A stretch of 8,507 nt of DNA from Cloacimonetes bacterium SCGC AAA252-N17 (GTDB lineage: Bacteria > Cloacimonadota > Cloacimonadia > JGIOTU-2): the NCBI GenBank assembly GCA_000404785.1, contig ASNI01000088.1, positions 1 to 8,507 on the forward strand, read 5' to 3'. Positions 1 through 7,493 of the stretch are shown one piece after another. The number at the start of each line of letters is the position of its first letter. The stretch's first letter is position 1. A model generated the notes under the pieces. The model saw only the letters and a list, made by a program, of their open reading frames with translations. It was not told where the DNA came from and did not search any database. The translations under genes and the position numbers were made by a program.

Positions 1-1
1 A

Positions 2-328
2 TTTTCTGGTAGTAACACTATTGGCAATGTAGCATGGTATGATAGTAATTCGGGGGATAAGACCCATCCAGTAGGAGAGAAACAGCCCAATGAACTTGGG
101 ATCTATGATATGAGTGGTAATGTTTTTGAGTGGTGCTATGATTGGTATAATAGTGAATATTATTTGAAATTTATACTAAATAATCCAAGGGGACCACAGT
201 CAGGATCTTGCCATGTGCGTCGTGGTGGAAGTTGGTTTTTCAATGCTGACGTAACTGATCGTGCATTTAGCTATCCAAATTCAAAAGCTAACTATATTGG
301 TTTTCGATTAGTCAGAAGTATAAAATGA
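2..328 (+). CDS. FGE/SUMF1-fold domain protein, C-terminal part (5' end outside window)
   Basis: The reading frame is open from the left edge and ends at TGA 326-328, giving 108 visible residues. They are the C-terminal half of a formylglycine-generating-enzyme-like (SUMF1, C-type-lectin-like) domain: HPVGEKQPNELG, YDMSGNVFEWC, a RRGGSW turn and a closing IGFRLV strand. The same landmarks end the next gene, so this is probably the tail of a paralogous protein, perhaps also a kinase fusion, although its N-terminus is not in view. The two cysteines that bind copper and drive catalysis in true FGE should lie 6 and 11 residues into the GGSW motif. Here those positions are Phe and Thr, so formylglycine synthesis is unlikely and ligand binding more plausible. 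It runs in the same direction as the downstream operon, 88 bases away. Confidence 0.85.
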   Translation, partial: FSGSNTIGNVAWYDSNSGDKTHPVGEKQPNELGIYDMSGNVFEWCYDWYNSEYYLKFILNNPRGPQSGSCHVRRGGSWFFNADVTDRAFSYPNSKANYIGFRLVRSIK

Positions 329-416
329 TAGATTATGATTTTATAAACAAAACTAATAGTAAAGATATGGTAAATAGAATGTATCTGAGAAATATAAACA
401 AATAATCGGAGATTAA

Positions 417-3072
417 ATGCCTTTATGCCCAAAATGTAGCACAGAGTTAAAACTGAACTGGAAACTTTGCCCCAACTGTGGAGCTCCTAATCCAGGGTAT
501 ACTGAAACAAAGAATCAAGATAAAGATAATGAAAATATAGAAACCCACAACACAGTAAAGCGCTCTTCAACATCCTATGGTTCTATCCATTTAGAAGATC
601 TTCCAGAAGGATTTGTAGTCGATGAACGCTACGAAGTAAAGAGGAAATTAGGTCAAGGAGGTTTTGGGGCAGTATATCTCATGTTTGATAAAAAAGATGC
701 AGATAGAGAAAGCGCTAAAAGTTATCCCTGAAGCTATTGTGAACGATGAAGAAGCAATGGTTGATCTTCAGAATGAATCCAGAACCATGATAGCCCTGAA
801 TCATCCTAATATTGTAAGGGTTTATGATTTTCATGATGAAGGTAGGATAAAATATATAGATATGGAGTATGTGGAGGGTAAGACATTAACTAAACTCAAA
901 CTTGAGCATCCTCACAAACAGATTCCCGAAGAAGAGGTAAAGAAATATGCCCTAAAGATAGCTGAAGGTTTGGCGTATGCCCATAGCAGAAATGTGATAC
1001 ATAAAGATATTAAACCCCAGAATGTAATGATCACTAAGCAAGGTGAAGTTAAGCTGATGGACTTTGGCATAGCAGAAACTGTACGCACCAGCATGAGTAG
1101 GATACAGAATACCTCTTCCTCCGGCACACTGGTTTACATGTCCCCCGAGCAGTTGTTGGGTAAGGATGTAGGAAAAGAGAGTGATATTTATTCGTTTGGT
1201 GCGATGTTGTATGAGTTACTTAGTGGTCATCCTCCCTTCTACAAAGGTGATATTAATTATCAGATATTGAATAAGGAACCTGAGAAACTGGATAATGTCC
1301 CGGAGAAGATGAACGAGCTTGTGTTAAAATGCTTGGAGAAGGAATATAAAGATCGTTACAGCAGTTTTAAGACCATTATTAAACAAATGGGTGGTCAATT
1401 TCAAACCATTGAACCGATGGAGGAGATCAAAACATTTGAACAATCTACCAATATAATAAAAAAATTAGTTTCTGTATCAATAAAAACAAATCCCGTTGAT
1501 ACCCAGATAACAATAGATGGTAAAGAAAAAGGTAATTCATCTTTCAAAGAAAAACTTACAATAGGAAAACACTCAATCATAGTTGCGAAGGAAGGTTATA
1601 AGCAAATAAAAAGCACGTTAGAAATAAGTGTAAATACATCTAATGATTTTTATATTGAATTAGAATCCCTTGTGGGGGAGATCACAGTTACAAGCGATCC
1701 CCCTAAACAACCGATAATGATGAATGGTGAGAAAACTGATTTTGTGACACCTCACACTTTTAAGAATATCATTCCGGGCAAGCCATACACGTTCCAGGTT
1801 GAAACAGAAGAGTTTTTATCAGAAAAACAGGCTATCAGAATCAAGAATAAAGAAAAGAAGGAAATAACATTAAAATCTATATTAGGTGAAATAGTAGTAA
1901 AGAGCGATCCTCCAGGACAACCGATTATATTTGATAAAAAAAATTCAGGTTTTGTAACACCTCACACTTTTAAGAATATTGTTCCAGGAAAAACCTACAA
2001 ATTCCAGATTGATACACCAGAATTCCTATCTAAACCTCAAGAGGTGACCATTAAAGAAAATGAGAAGAAAGAAGTTTTTCTAAAATCTATATTAGGAAAG
2101 ATTAAGGTAACGAGCGAACCTACTTCCTCATCAATCTATGTTAATGCCGAAAACACGAATCACAAAACTCCTTATATAATTGAGAATGTAGTACCAGGAA
2201 AAGGGTACTCAATAAAGTTAAAAAATGAGGAATGTTATTCTATATCAGAAGAGGTTATCATAAATGAAAATCAAGATAATAAATTATTCCTAGAATTAAC
2301 TAAATATCCCATCATAGAAGGTATGTTACTTGTTCATGCTGGAAGTTTTCTAATGGGTAAACATGGAAAGGGTCTTGATGAACAACCAACTCATAATGTA
2401 AGGATTTATGATTTTTTTATTGGTAAGTATCCCGTTACACAAAAAGAATGGAATGAAGTAATGAATAATAATCCATCATTTTTTAAAAGAAAAACCGGTT
2501 TCTTAGGATTGGGTGATATATTAGCTAATGAAAACAATCCTGTAGAGAGGATCACTTGGTTTGAGGCAGCTGAATTCTGCAATAAAAAAAGTATTAAAGA
2601 GGCTTTAACATCATGTTACTCCGGTAGCGGGAAAAACATCAGGTGTGATTTTAGCGCAAATGGATACAGATTACCCACCGAAGCGGAATGGGAGTATGCA
2701 GCTAAGGGTGGTAATAAATCACAAGGGTATAAATATTCGGGCAGTGATACGATTGATAAGGTAGCTTGGTTTTCAGGTAATTCAGAAAAAAAGGCACATC
2801 CTGTAGGCGAGAAGCAACCTAATGAAATTGGATTATATGACATGAGTGGTAATTTGTGGGAGTGGTGCTGGGACTACTATGAATGTGACTATTACTCAAA
2901 TAGCCCACTAGATAATCCAAAAGGACTTTCGAAAGGTTCTTTTCGAGTGTTGAGGGGTGGAAGCTGGTTACATAACAAATCCCAATGTTGTGTTGCTTAT
3001 AGAAATAATAGTCTGCCGGATAGTAGTGGTCATTCCTACGGCTTCCGTGTCGTGAAAAATACAGATATATAA
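417..3072 (+). CDS. Zinc ribbon - Ser/Thr protein kinase - PEGA repeats - FGE-fold fusion protein, interrupted by a frameshift
   Basis: Removing one base from the A6 run at 690-695 joins two open frames (417-731 and the frame ending at 3072) into one 884-residue protein. Corrected numbering: zinc ribbon 4-21 (two CxxC knuckles), a linker with LPEG and DERYE, kinase about 72-320, four PEGA-like repeats about 352-628, FGE/SUMF1 domain about 631-882. The kinase keeps the glycine loop GQGGFG, Lys101, helix-C Glu120, HKDIKPQN (Asp197), DFG (Asp215) and SPE, so the intact product should be active. No membrane segment or signal peptide is visible, so it is probably cytoplasmic. The FGE domain has His852 and Cys857 where true FGE has a cysteine pair. 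The ATG at 417 follows GGAG (408-411) at 5 bases. A naive call of the downstream frame would start at TTG 664 and lose the zinc ribbon and glycine loop. Uncorrected, the product stops at 731 (104 residues). Sequencing error, recent pseudogene or recoding all remain possible. Confidence 0.85.
690..696 (+). other. Frameshift site in the kinase N-lobe (A6 run followed by G)
   Basis: The upstream frame reads GAT AAA AAA GAT and runs to a stop at 729-731. The downstream frame resumes at ATG CAG ATA GAG (697). Dropping one A gives FDKKMQIEKALK, which aligns without a gap to FDRNMEIDKALK in the paralogous kinase at the right edge. The shift needed is +1, so the A AAA AAG heptamer present here, which favours -1 slippage, is in the wrong phase to repair it. 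An SD-like AAGGAGG lies at 655-661, about 30 bases upstream and too far for a prfB-type stimulator. Confidence 0.85.
1474..2304 (+). repeat. Four tandem PEGA-like repeats encoded within the kinase fusion
   Basis: Four consecutive units of about 68-70 codons begin with VSIKTNP, EITVTSDP, EIVVKSDP and KIKVTSEP. Each carries a central glycine-lysine turn (IGKHS or PGKxY) and ends in a strand before the next unit, the pattern of PEGA beta-domains. The middle two (1678-1887 and 1888-2097) are exactly 210 bases each and share long identical DNA stretches, for example 23 bases at 1747-1769 and 1957-1979, and 16 bases at 1871-1886 and 2081-2096. This suggests a fairly recent internal duplication. Units 1 and 4 are more diverged. 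PEGA domains usually act as spacer or surface-binding modules outside a kinase domain. Here no membrane segment separates them from it. Confidence 0.75.
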
Positions 3073-3097
3073 TTATTCTTAAGAAAGGATCAAATAA

Positions 3098-5023
3098 ATG
3101 AAAGTAAATTTGAAATTATTAATTTTTTTAATTGTACTCATAATCCTCAGTGCAATTTTTCCAGTAATCTACCATTATAAAGACAAGAGTATTGAAAAAA
3201 TTCCTGAATATATACAATATCATGATGCAGTACATGACTCATTACCGAAGCTTATTGTGTATAATGCAAGTGAGCTGAATTGTCATGGTCATATTATTCC
3301 CGTGAGAATCATAAGAAGTGATAATATTTCACTGCACTATCTGATCAGTGACATCAATCTTGCGCTTGCAAATTATGAGAACTGGAAACTGCTGACAGAT
3401 GCACAAACTCGAAAAGAAATAAAAGAAAGAAGCGAGGAAAGGTTCAAGAAGTGGGGAGGAATGATGGATGGAAAACAACTTATGAAAAGGATGGAACTGG
3501 AAAAGGATGCAGAGCCTGACTATGTGGCGAAAGCTCAGACTTCGAAGCTCGATACACATGTTAATGATATAAGATTGGTGGTGAATGTGATCAGCGAAGT
3601 GACTGGAACTGAAGTATTTGCAGTTTCTGTAAACTTTACTCATCCTGAGACTCTTGAAAAGATAATTTTCAATATAGATGAACAAAAAACAAAGTTGAAC
3701 AGATTAAAGAAAGCTGCAGATGTAAGTTTAAAAATCATTTACATATTAGTTGCCCTTCTCATTCTCTACATATTAGTAATTGGTCTTGCATCATTTTACC
3801 TAAGGTATCAAATCGGAAAAACAAAAAAACATCTCCTTGCCGAGATACAAAAAAAAGAAAGCCTTGTAGATGATGGACATTTTGTAACTGCTCTTGAGTT
3901 GGCTGATAGATACCTGAAATATTTTCCTCACGATATCGAGATCAATGCATTTCGGGAACGTCTATTAGATTTTACAAATAACGATCCGAAGAAAGCACAA
4001 CAAGCTTTTTTAGAAGCAATAAGACTTCAAAAGAAACTAAAGATACATGCCCAGGATTTTGAAAAGCTGTTTCTTACTGAGCAAGAAAAGAATGATCTCA
4101 CTCCTTTACTTCCTTACAATCCGGAACTTGAATCATACTATAAGAAAATCACCAACATTGAAGATCAGGAGATTAAAAAGATTGAATTTCGTCCTAAAAT
4201 TAATGATGTCCGAAGTCTTATAGATCGGGGATCTCTGAAAGAAGCTGAGAGACAAGTGATCGAGCTGCTGAGGGATTATCCTGATTATGATGAGCTCCAA
4301 GAATTATCGAGCATCATTTCTGAAAAACAAGACTACTATTCGAAGAAATTCGGTGAAGTAGAAAAACAAATTATTAAAGGCGAGCTTGCTTCAGCCATTG
4401 AACAGCTTGAAGATATTTTGAAAAACTATTGCGATATGGACAGGGCTGTTGAATTAAAAGAACTCATCGAAAAGAACAAAGGGTATTCACATATTAGATT
4501 GATTTCAGATCGTGATGATCATCACTTAGAATTATTCCTCAAACAAGAAGTAGTTGTCGGGAGAGAAGACATTGATGTTAAACCAGATATTATACTCGAT
4601 GATAAACGTATCAGCCGTCCTCATCTCAGAATAAGTATTGTTGATGATAATGTAATCGCAGAAGATCAAAACAGCACCGGTGGAACCTTTATCAACGCTG
4701 AAAAGATACTCTCAGAGAAACTTAAGCATGGTGATGTGATCACACTTTCAAAGATCATCGATTTCTCTGTACAGATTCTAAAAGATGAGGAACATATCAA
4801 AGGGGTGGTACTTACTTCGGGTTCAAAACACTATCTCATGATTCTTGAGAAGATCAAGGGATCATTTAAAAATAGGAAGTTCGATTTCGGTCTGGAAGAA
4901 TTCTCAATTTATAATCATGATGGATTGTGTGTAGTGGTGATTCAAGATGATTATTACATACTATCTCCCAATAAAGAGATTTCCATACAAAATAAAAAAT
5001 ATACTATTGAGGTGATATCATGA
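3098..5023 (+). CDS. Two-pass membrane protein with cytoplasmic helical repeats and C-terminal FHA domain
   Basis: The 641-residue protein has hydrophobic segments at about 6-26 and 212-233. With the charged N-terminus inside, residues 27-211 face the periplasm and the rest is cytoplasmic. The periplasmic part (about 66-192) has a strand-helix pattern, including LVVNVISEVTGTEVFAVSV, that looks like the CsgG/LpoB fold; this is a resemblance by eye only. Residues 240-460 are charged and helical with TPR-like pieces (HFVTALELADRYLKYFP, SLKEAERQVIELLRDYP). An FHA domain at about 464-563 has GR 488-489, SRPH 506-509 and NSTGGTFIN 525-533, the usual phosphothreonine-contacting positions. A beta-rich tail (570-641) follows and I do not recognise it. 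The ATG follows AAAGGA (3084-3089) at 8 bases, 25 bases after the kinase stop. Its likely role is a membrane adaptor reading a phosphothreonine made by the neighbouring kinases (inference). FHA and topology are secure, the periplasmic fold is not. Confidence 0.88.
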   Translation: MKVNLKLLIFLIVLIILSAIFPVIYHYKDKSIEKIPEYIQYHDAVHDSLPKLIVYNASELNCHGHIIPVRIIRSDNISLHYLISDINLALANYENWKLLTDAQTRKEIKERSEERFKKWGGMMDGKQLMKRMELEKDAEPDYVAKAQTSKLDTHVNDIRLVVNVISEVTGTEVFAVSVNFTHPETLEKIIFNIDEQKTKLNRLKKAADVSLKIIYILVALLILYILVIGLASFYLRYQIGKTKKHLLAEIQKKESLVDDGHFVTALELADRYLKYFPHDIEINAFRERLLDFTNNDPKKAQQAFLEAIRLQKKLKIHAQDFEKLFLTEQEKNDLTPLLPYNPELESYYKKITNIEDQEIKKIEFRPKINDVRSLIDRGSLKEAERQVIELLRDYPDYDELQELSSIISEKQDYYSKKFGEVEKQIIKGELASAIEQLEDILKNYCDMDRAVELKELIEKNKGYSHIRLISDRDDHHLELFLKQEVVVGREDIDVKPDIILDDKRISRPHLRISIVDDNVIAEDQNSTGGTFINAEKILSEKLKHGDVITLSKIIDFSVQILKDEEHIKGVVLTSGSKHYLMILEKIKGSFKNRKFDFGLEEFSIYNHDGLCVVVIQDDYYILSPNKEISIQNKKYTIEVIS

Positions 5024-6537
5024 AATCTAATATAATCAAGCTATTTGGTGTATCGCTTATTTTTGCATCACTTATAAGCATAATGATTTCTTGCAGCTCT
5101 GCTCAAAAGAAAGTTGAAGAACCCGTCCAAGTGCAAAAAACTCCTGAACAGATCAAAAAAGAAATGCTGCTACAGGAGTATGGAGAGTTTATTGATCAGA
5201 AAAAAATGGATACAAATATTTATTGGGGTGAGGGAATATTTCCAATAGGAAATGATCTCGGAAATGCAAAGATCGAAGCAAAGAAAAGAGCACTAAAAGA
5301 CCTCTCTCAAAAGATCGAAGTACAAGTGACGAGTGAGCTTTCAAGGACACTCACAGGGAAAGAGGTAATAGGTGGGAAAAAGTATTCATCTCAGATAGAA
5401 GAGGAGTTCGTAAGTAAGATAAGGACCTATACAGATCAGTTGATCACCGATGTACAGGAAAGGGATTTTATGGATTATCCCCGGGACGGTGATCTAACCT
5501 ATTTTGCTTATATTTCTAAAAGTAAGTATAGGGAAGAAGTTGAGAAAGATCTTGATACGAAGAAGATGATCATTAAGTCTGCTATTCTGAAAGGTGATAC
5601 TGATTTTCAAAATCATAGATTCTTGTCGGGAATTAATAGTTGGATAAGTGCCAAGAATTATCTCGATGATTTTTTTGGAAATCTCCCTATGGAAATCGAT
5701 CTCAATAATAATGGTGTGATGGTAGAAATCACTTCCTATCTTGAATCACGAATGAGGGACTTTCTGTTGAATATCAGCTTATCCTTCATGGATGATAGGA
5801 TATATTACGACGCACAGGGGAATGTTTCAAACGAACCAACAGTATTGGCACAGTATTTGGACAAGACTCAATCAAAATATCCATTATCTCAGTTTCCACT
5901 TAAAGTAGAATTTATAAGAGGTTCTGGAGAAGTGGTATCTATCATAAATACAGGAGCTTATGGTGAAGCGGATATTCCAATGAATTATGTGGATCCTCAA
6001 AATATATTTTCATCTATTGAAGTTAGCATTGATGTCGATGAAATTGTAGGATTAGATCAATTTTCCTTGCCCAACATCCCTACAGCTATACTTAATTTCA
6101 AGAAGACGAAAACGGTTGCATTAGTTGTATATTTCGAAAATTCCGGAACTCTTGTTGAACCCAATGAGGTAACTAGTCAAGTACAATCACTTTTCATAAA
6201 AAGTGGATTTAATGTGATTTCATTAAAGTTGACGAACATTATAATGGATCAAGCTGTTTATGAAGAAGCAAAAAATAAAAATGCTGATTATCTATATGCG
6301 GTTATTGTGAAAACATCCCAAACTTCCCAAGTCGGTGGATATGATAATATGTATAAAGCTTCTTGCGGTGGAAGTGTTTCATTGTACAAATTGCCACAGA
6401 AAAATATAATCAGTTCTGAAAATATCCCATTACATGAGGGATTTGGGGTTACCCGAGAAGGAGCTTGCTGGGACGCTCTTGGTAATTTGAAAGAGATAAT
6501 ATTTAAAAAAACAAGTGACATAATCGAGAGGTTATAA
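5020..6537 (+). CDS. LPP20-like envelope lipoprotein with CsgG/LpoB-like C-terminal domain
   Basis: The 505-residue product starts with a lysine-containing n-region, a hydrophobic stretch and a lipobox-like MISC ending at Cys25, followed by SSAQKK. It is therefore probably a lipoprotein exported through Sec and acylated at Cys25 (position -3 is Met, slightly unusual). Residues about 66-175 (YWGEGIFPIG, then AKIEAKKRALKDLSQKI and TYFAYISKSKYREEV) match the LPP20 family pattern of a short-chain alpha/beta envelope domain. A beta-rich middle part follows (about 285-350). Residues 363-505 (KTVALVVYF, FIKSGFNVISL, ADYLYAVIV, a final helix) resemble CsgG/LpoB-type domains by eye. The ATG overlaps the upstream stop as ATGA, with GAGG at 5009-5012, so translation is probably coupled. 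No enzyme motif is seen. Its role is unknown; it may be the envelope-side output or partner of the membrane FHA protein. Confidence 0.82.
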   Translation: MKSNIIKLFGVSLIFASLISIMISCSSAQKKVEEPVQVQKTPEQIKKEMLLQEYGEFIDQKKMDTNIYWGEGIFPIGNDLGNAKIEAKKRALKDLSQKIEVQVTSELSRTLTGKEVIGGKKYSSQIEEEFVSKIRTYTDQLITDVQERDFMDYPRDGDLTYFAYISKSKYREEVEKDLDTKKMIIKSAILKGDTDFQNHRFLSGINSWISAKNYLDDFFGNLPMEIDLNNNGVMVEITSYLESRMRDFLLNISLSFMDDRIYYDAQGNVSNEPTVLAQYLDKTQSKYPLSQFPLKVEFIRGSGEVVSIINTGAYGEADIPMNYVDPQNIFSSIEVSIDVDEIVGLDQFSLPNIPTAILNFKKTKTVALVVYFENSGTLVEPNEVTSQVQSLFIKSGFNVISLKLTNIIMDQAVYEEAKNKNADYLYAVIVKTSQTSQVGGYDNMYKASCGGSVSLYKLPQKNIISSENIPLHEGFGVTREGACWDALGNLKEIIFKKTSDIIERL

Positions 6538-7493
6538 TGAGTATTCATTGCTCAAATTGCAGTTCAATGCTTCATGCTTCTTATCAATTCTGTCCTTATT
6601 GTGGTTATGAAGCTCCCAGAAAGACCATTGTGGGTAAGCTGGCTGAAGAGACAATTGAGACTCCCATCTTCTGTCCCCAGTGTAAAAAAGAGAATTTACC
6701 GCTAGCTCTTTATTGTTCAGATTGTGGTGAATCAATATATGAAAAACCAACGACTTCAACTTATTTCTGCCCTCAATGTGGTGAGAAAATAACTGCATCG
6801 ACACGGCATTGTTTCAGTTGCAAGCAAAATATTAACAACTGGTTTACCCAGGAAGGGAAAATTGCAGAGAGACTTGGCTGGACAGGTGATCTTACTTTAT
6901 ATGAAAAGATGAATGAATTTTATTATCATTTCATAGTCAGTAATAAAACTACTGTTGGAAGAAAGCATGATAATGATGTAGTAATGCCCTGTGAATGGGT
7001 TTCTGGTCATCATTGTAAATTTGATATTGCAAAGAACGAGCTAGTTGATCTGGAGAACTCAAACGGTACTTTTATCAACAGAAGCGATAAGAGGATTAAG
7101 AAAGTTAAGCTTGGTAACGTAGATGAGTTCAACATTGCAGGATTATTCACTTTCAGCGTTAATAAACAGGAGAATCTTTTCATTTTTCGTCTTACTGCCA
7201 TATTAGATGAAAAAGAATGTAAAGAAGTGAGTGATATTAAGAAGTTGGATAAATTAAGGAAAAATTATTATATACTCATATCTGGCGATGATAGAGTTAA
7301 TATAAGAAAATTCGATGGGAAAATAATCTCAGAGGTTGAAAAAGTTGAAGATGTTTATAAATTTACTGTTAAAAACAAGTATATATATTATTCAGATTTT
7401 TCAAAAGATATTGAAAATAAACTAATAATGAAGACGCATAATCAGCTTCCGGGAAATTGGGAAATAAAAGCTGCAAAGCATAAAGGAGAATAA
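6537..7493 (+). CDS. Triple zinc-ribbon protein with FHA domain
   Basis: The 318-residue soluble protein has three four-cysteine zinc ribbons: Cys5/8/19/22, Cys46/49/60/63 and Cys78/81/92/95. An FHA domain follows at about 130-210, with TVGRKHDNDVV (GR 141-142), SGHH 156-159 and NSNGTFIN 174-181. These are the canonical phosphopeptide-binding positions, so binding of phosphothreonine is expected. Residues 211-318 are lysine-rich and beta-strand-like; I do not recognise them. No membrane segment or signal peptide is visible, so it is cytoplasmic. The start overlaps the previous stop as TAATG and follows GAGAGG (6526-6531) at 5 bases. The zinc ribbons recall those at the N-termini of both kinases, so they may serve shared docking. 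Its likely job is a soluble reader or scaffold for kinase output (inference). Confidence 0.88.
   Translation: MSIHCSNCSSMLHASYQFCPYCGYEAPRKTIVGKLAEETIETPIFCPQCKKENLPLALYCSDCGESIYEKPTTSTYFCPQCGEKITASTRHCFSCKQNINNWFTQEGKIAERLGWTGDLTLYEKMNEFYYHFIVSNKTTVGRKHDNDVVMPCEWVSGHHCKFDIAKNELVDLENSNGTFINRSDKRIKKVKLGNVDEFNIAGLFTFSVNKQENLFIFRLTAILDEKECKEVSDIKKLDKLRKNYYILISGDDRVNIRKFDGKIISEVEKVEDVYKFTVKNKYIYYSDFSKDIENKLIMKTHNQLPGNWEIKAAKHKGE

Noticed and set aside
325..405. A 26-codon frame starting at an ATGA overlap with the stop of the first gene.
   Set aside because: Only a weak AGAAG precedes it, the composition is what AT-rich spacer would give, and no recognisable motif is encoded. A real microprotein cannot be excluded.
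329..416. Promoter or terminator in the 88-base gap before the kinase operon.
   Set aside because: TAGAAT (375-380) and TATGAT (334-339) look like -10 boxes, but neither has a suitable -35 element at normal spacing. No GC-rich hairpin with a T-run is present.
655..666. Internal start at TTG 664 using the SD-like AAGGAGG at 655-661 for the downstream kinase frame.
   Set aside because: The spacing is only two bases, the SD-like bases encode the conserved glycine loop, and the first 11 residues of that frame are an out-of-frame reading of conserved kinase sequence.
690..696. Programmed -1 ribosomal frameshifting at A AAA AAG.
   Set aside because: The heptamer is out of phase with the incoming frame, and the gene needs a +1 shift. 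No stimulatory hairpin is evident.
3076..3085. Perfect palindrome TTCTTAAGAA just before the ribosome binding site of the membrane FHA gene.
   Set aside because: It is only 10 bases and has no loop, so it is weak as a hairpin; it is expected by chance in AT-rich DNA and has no second copy that I noticed.
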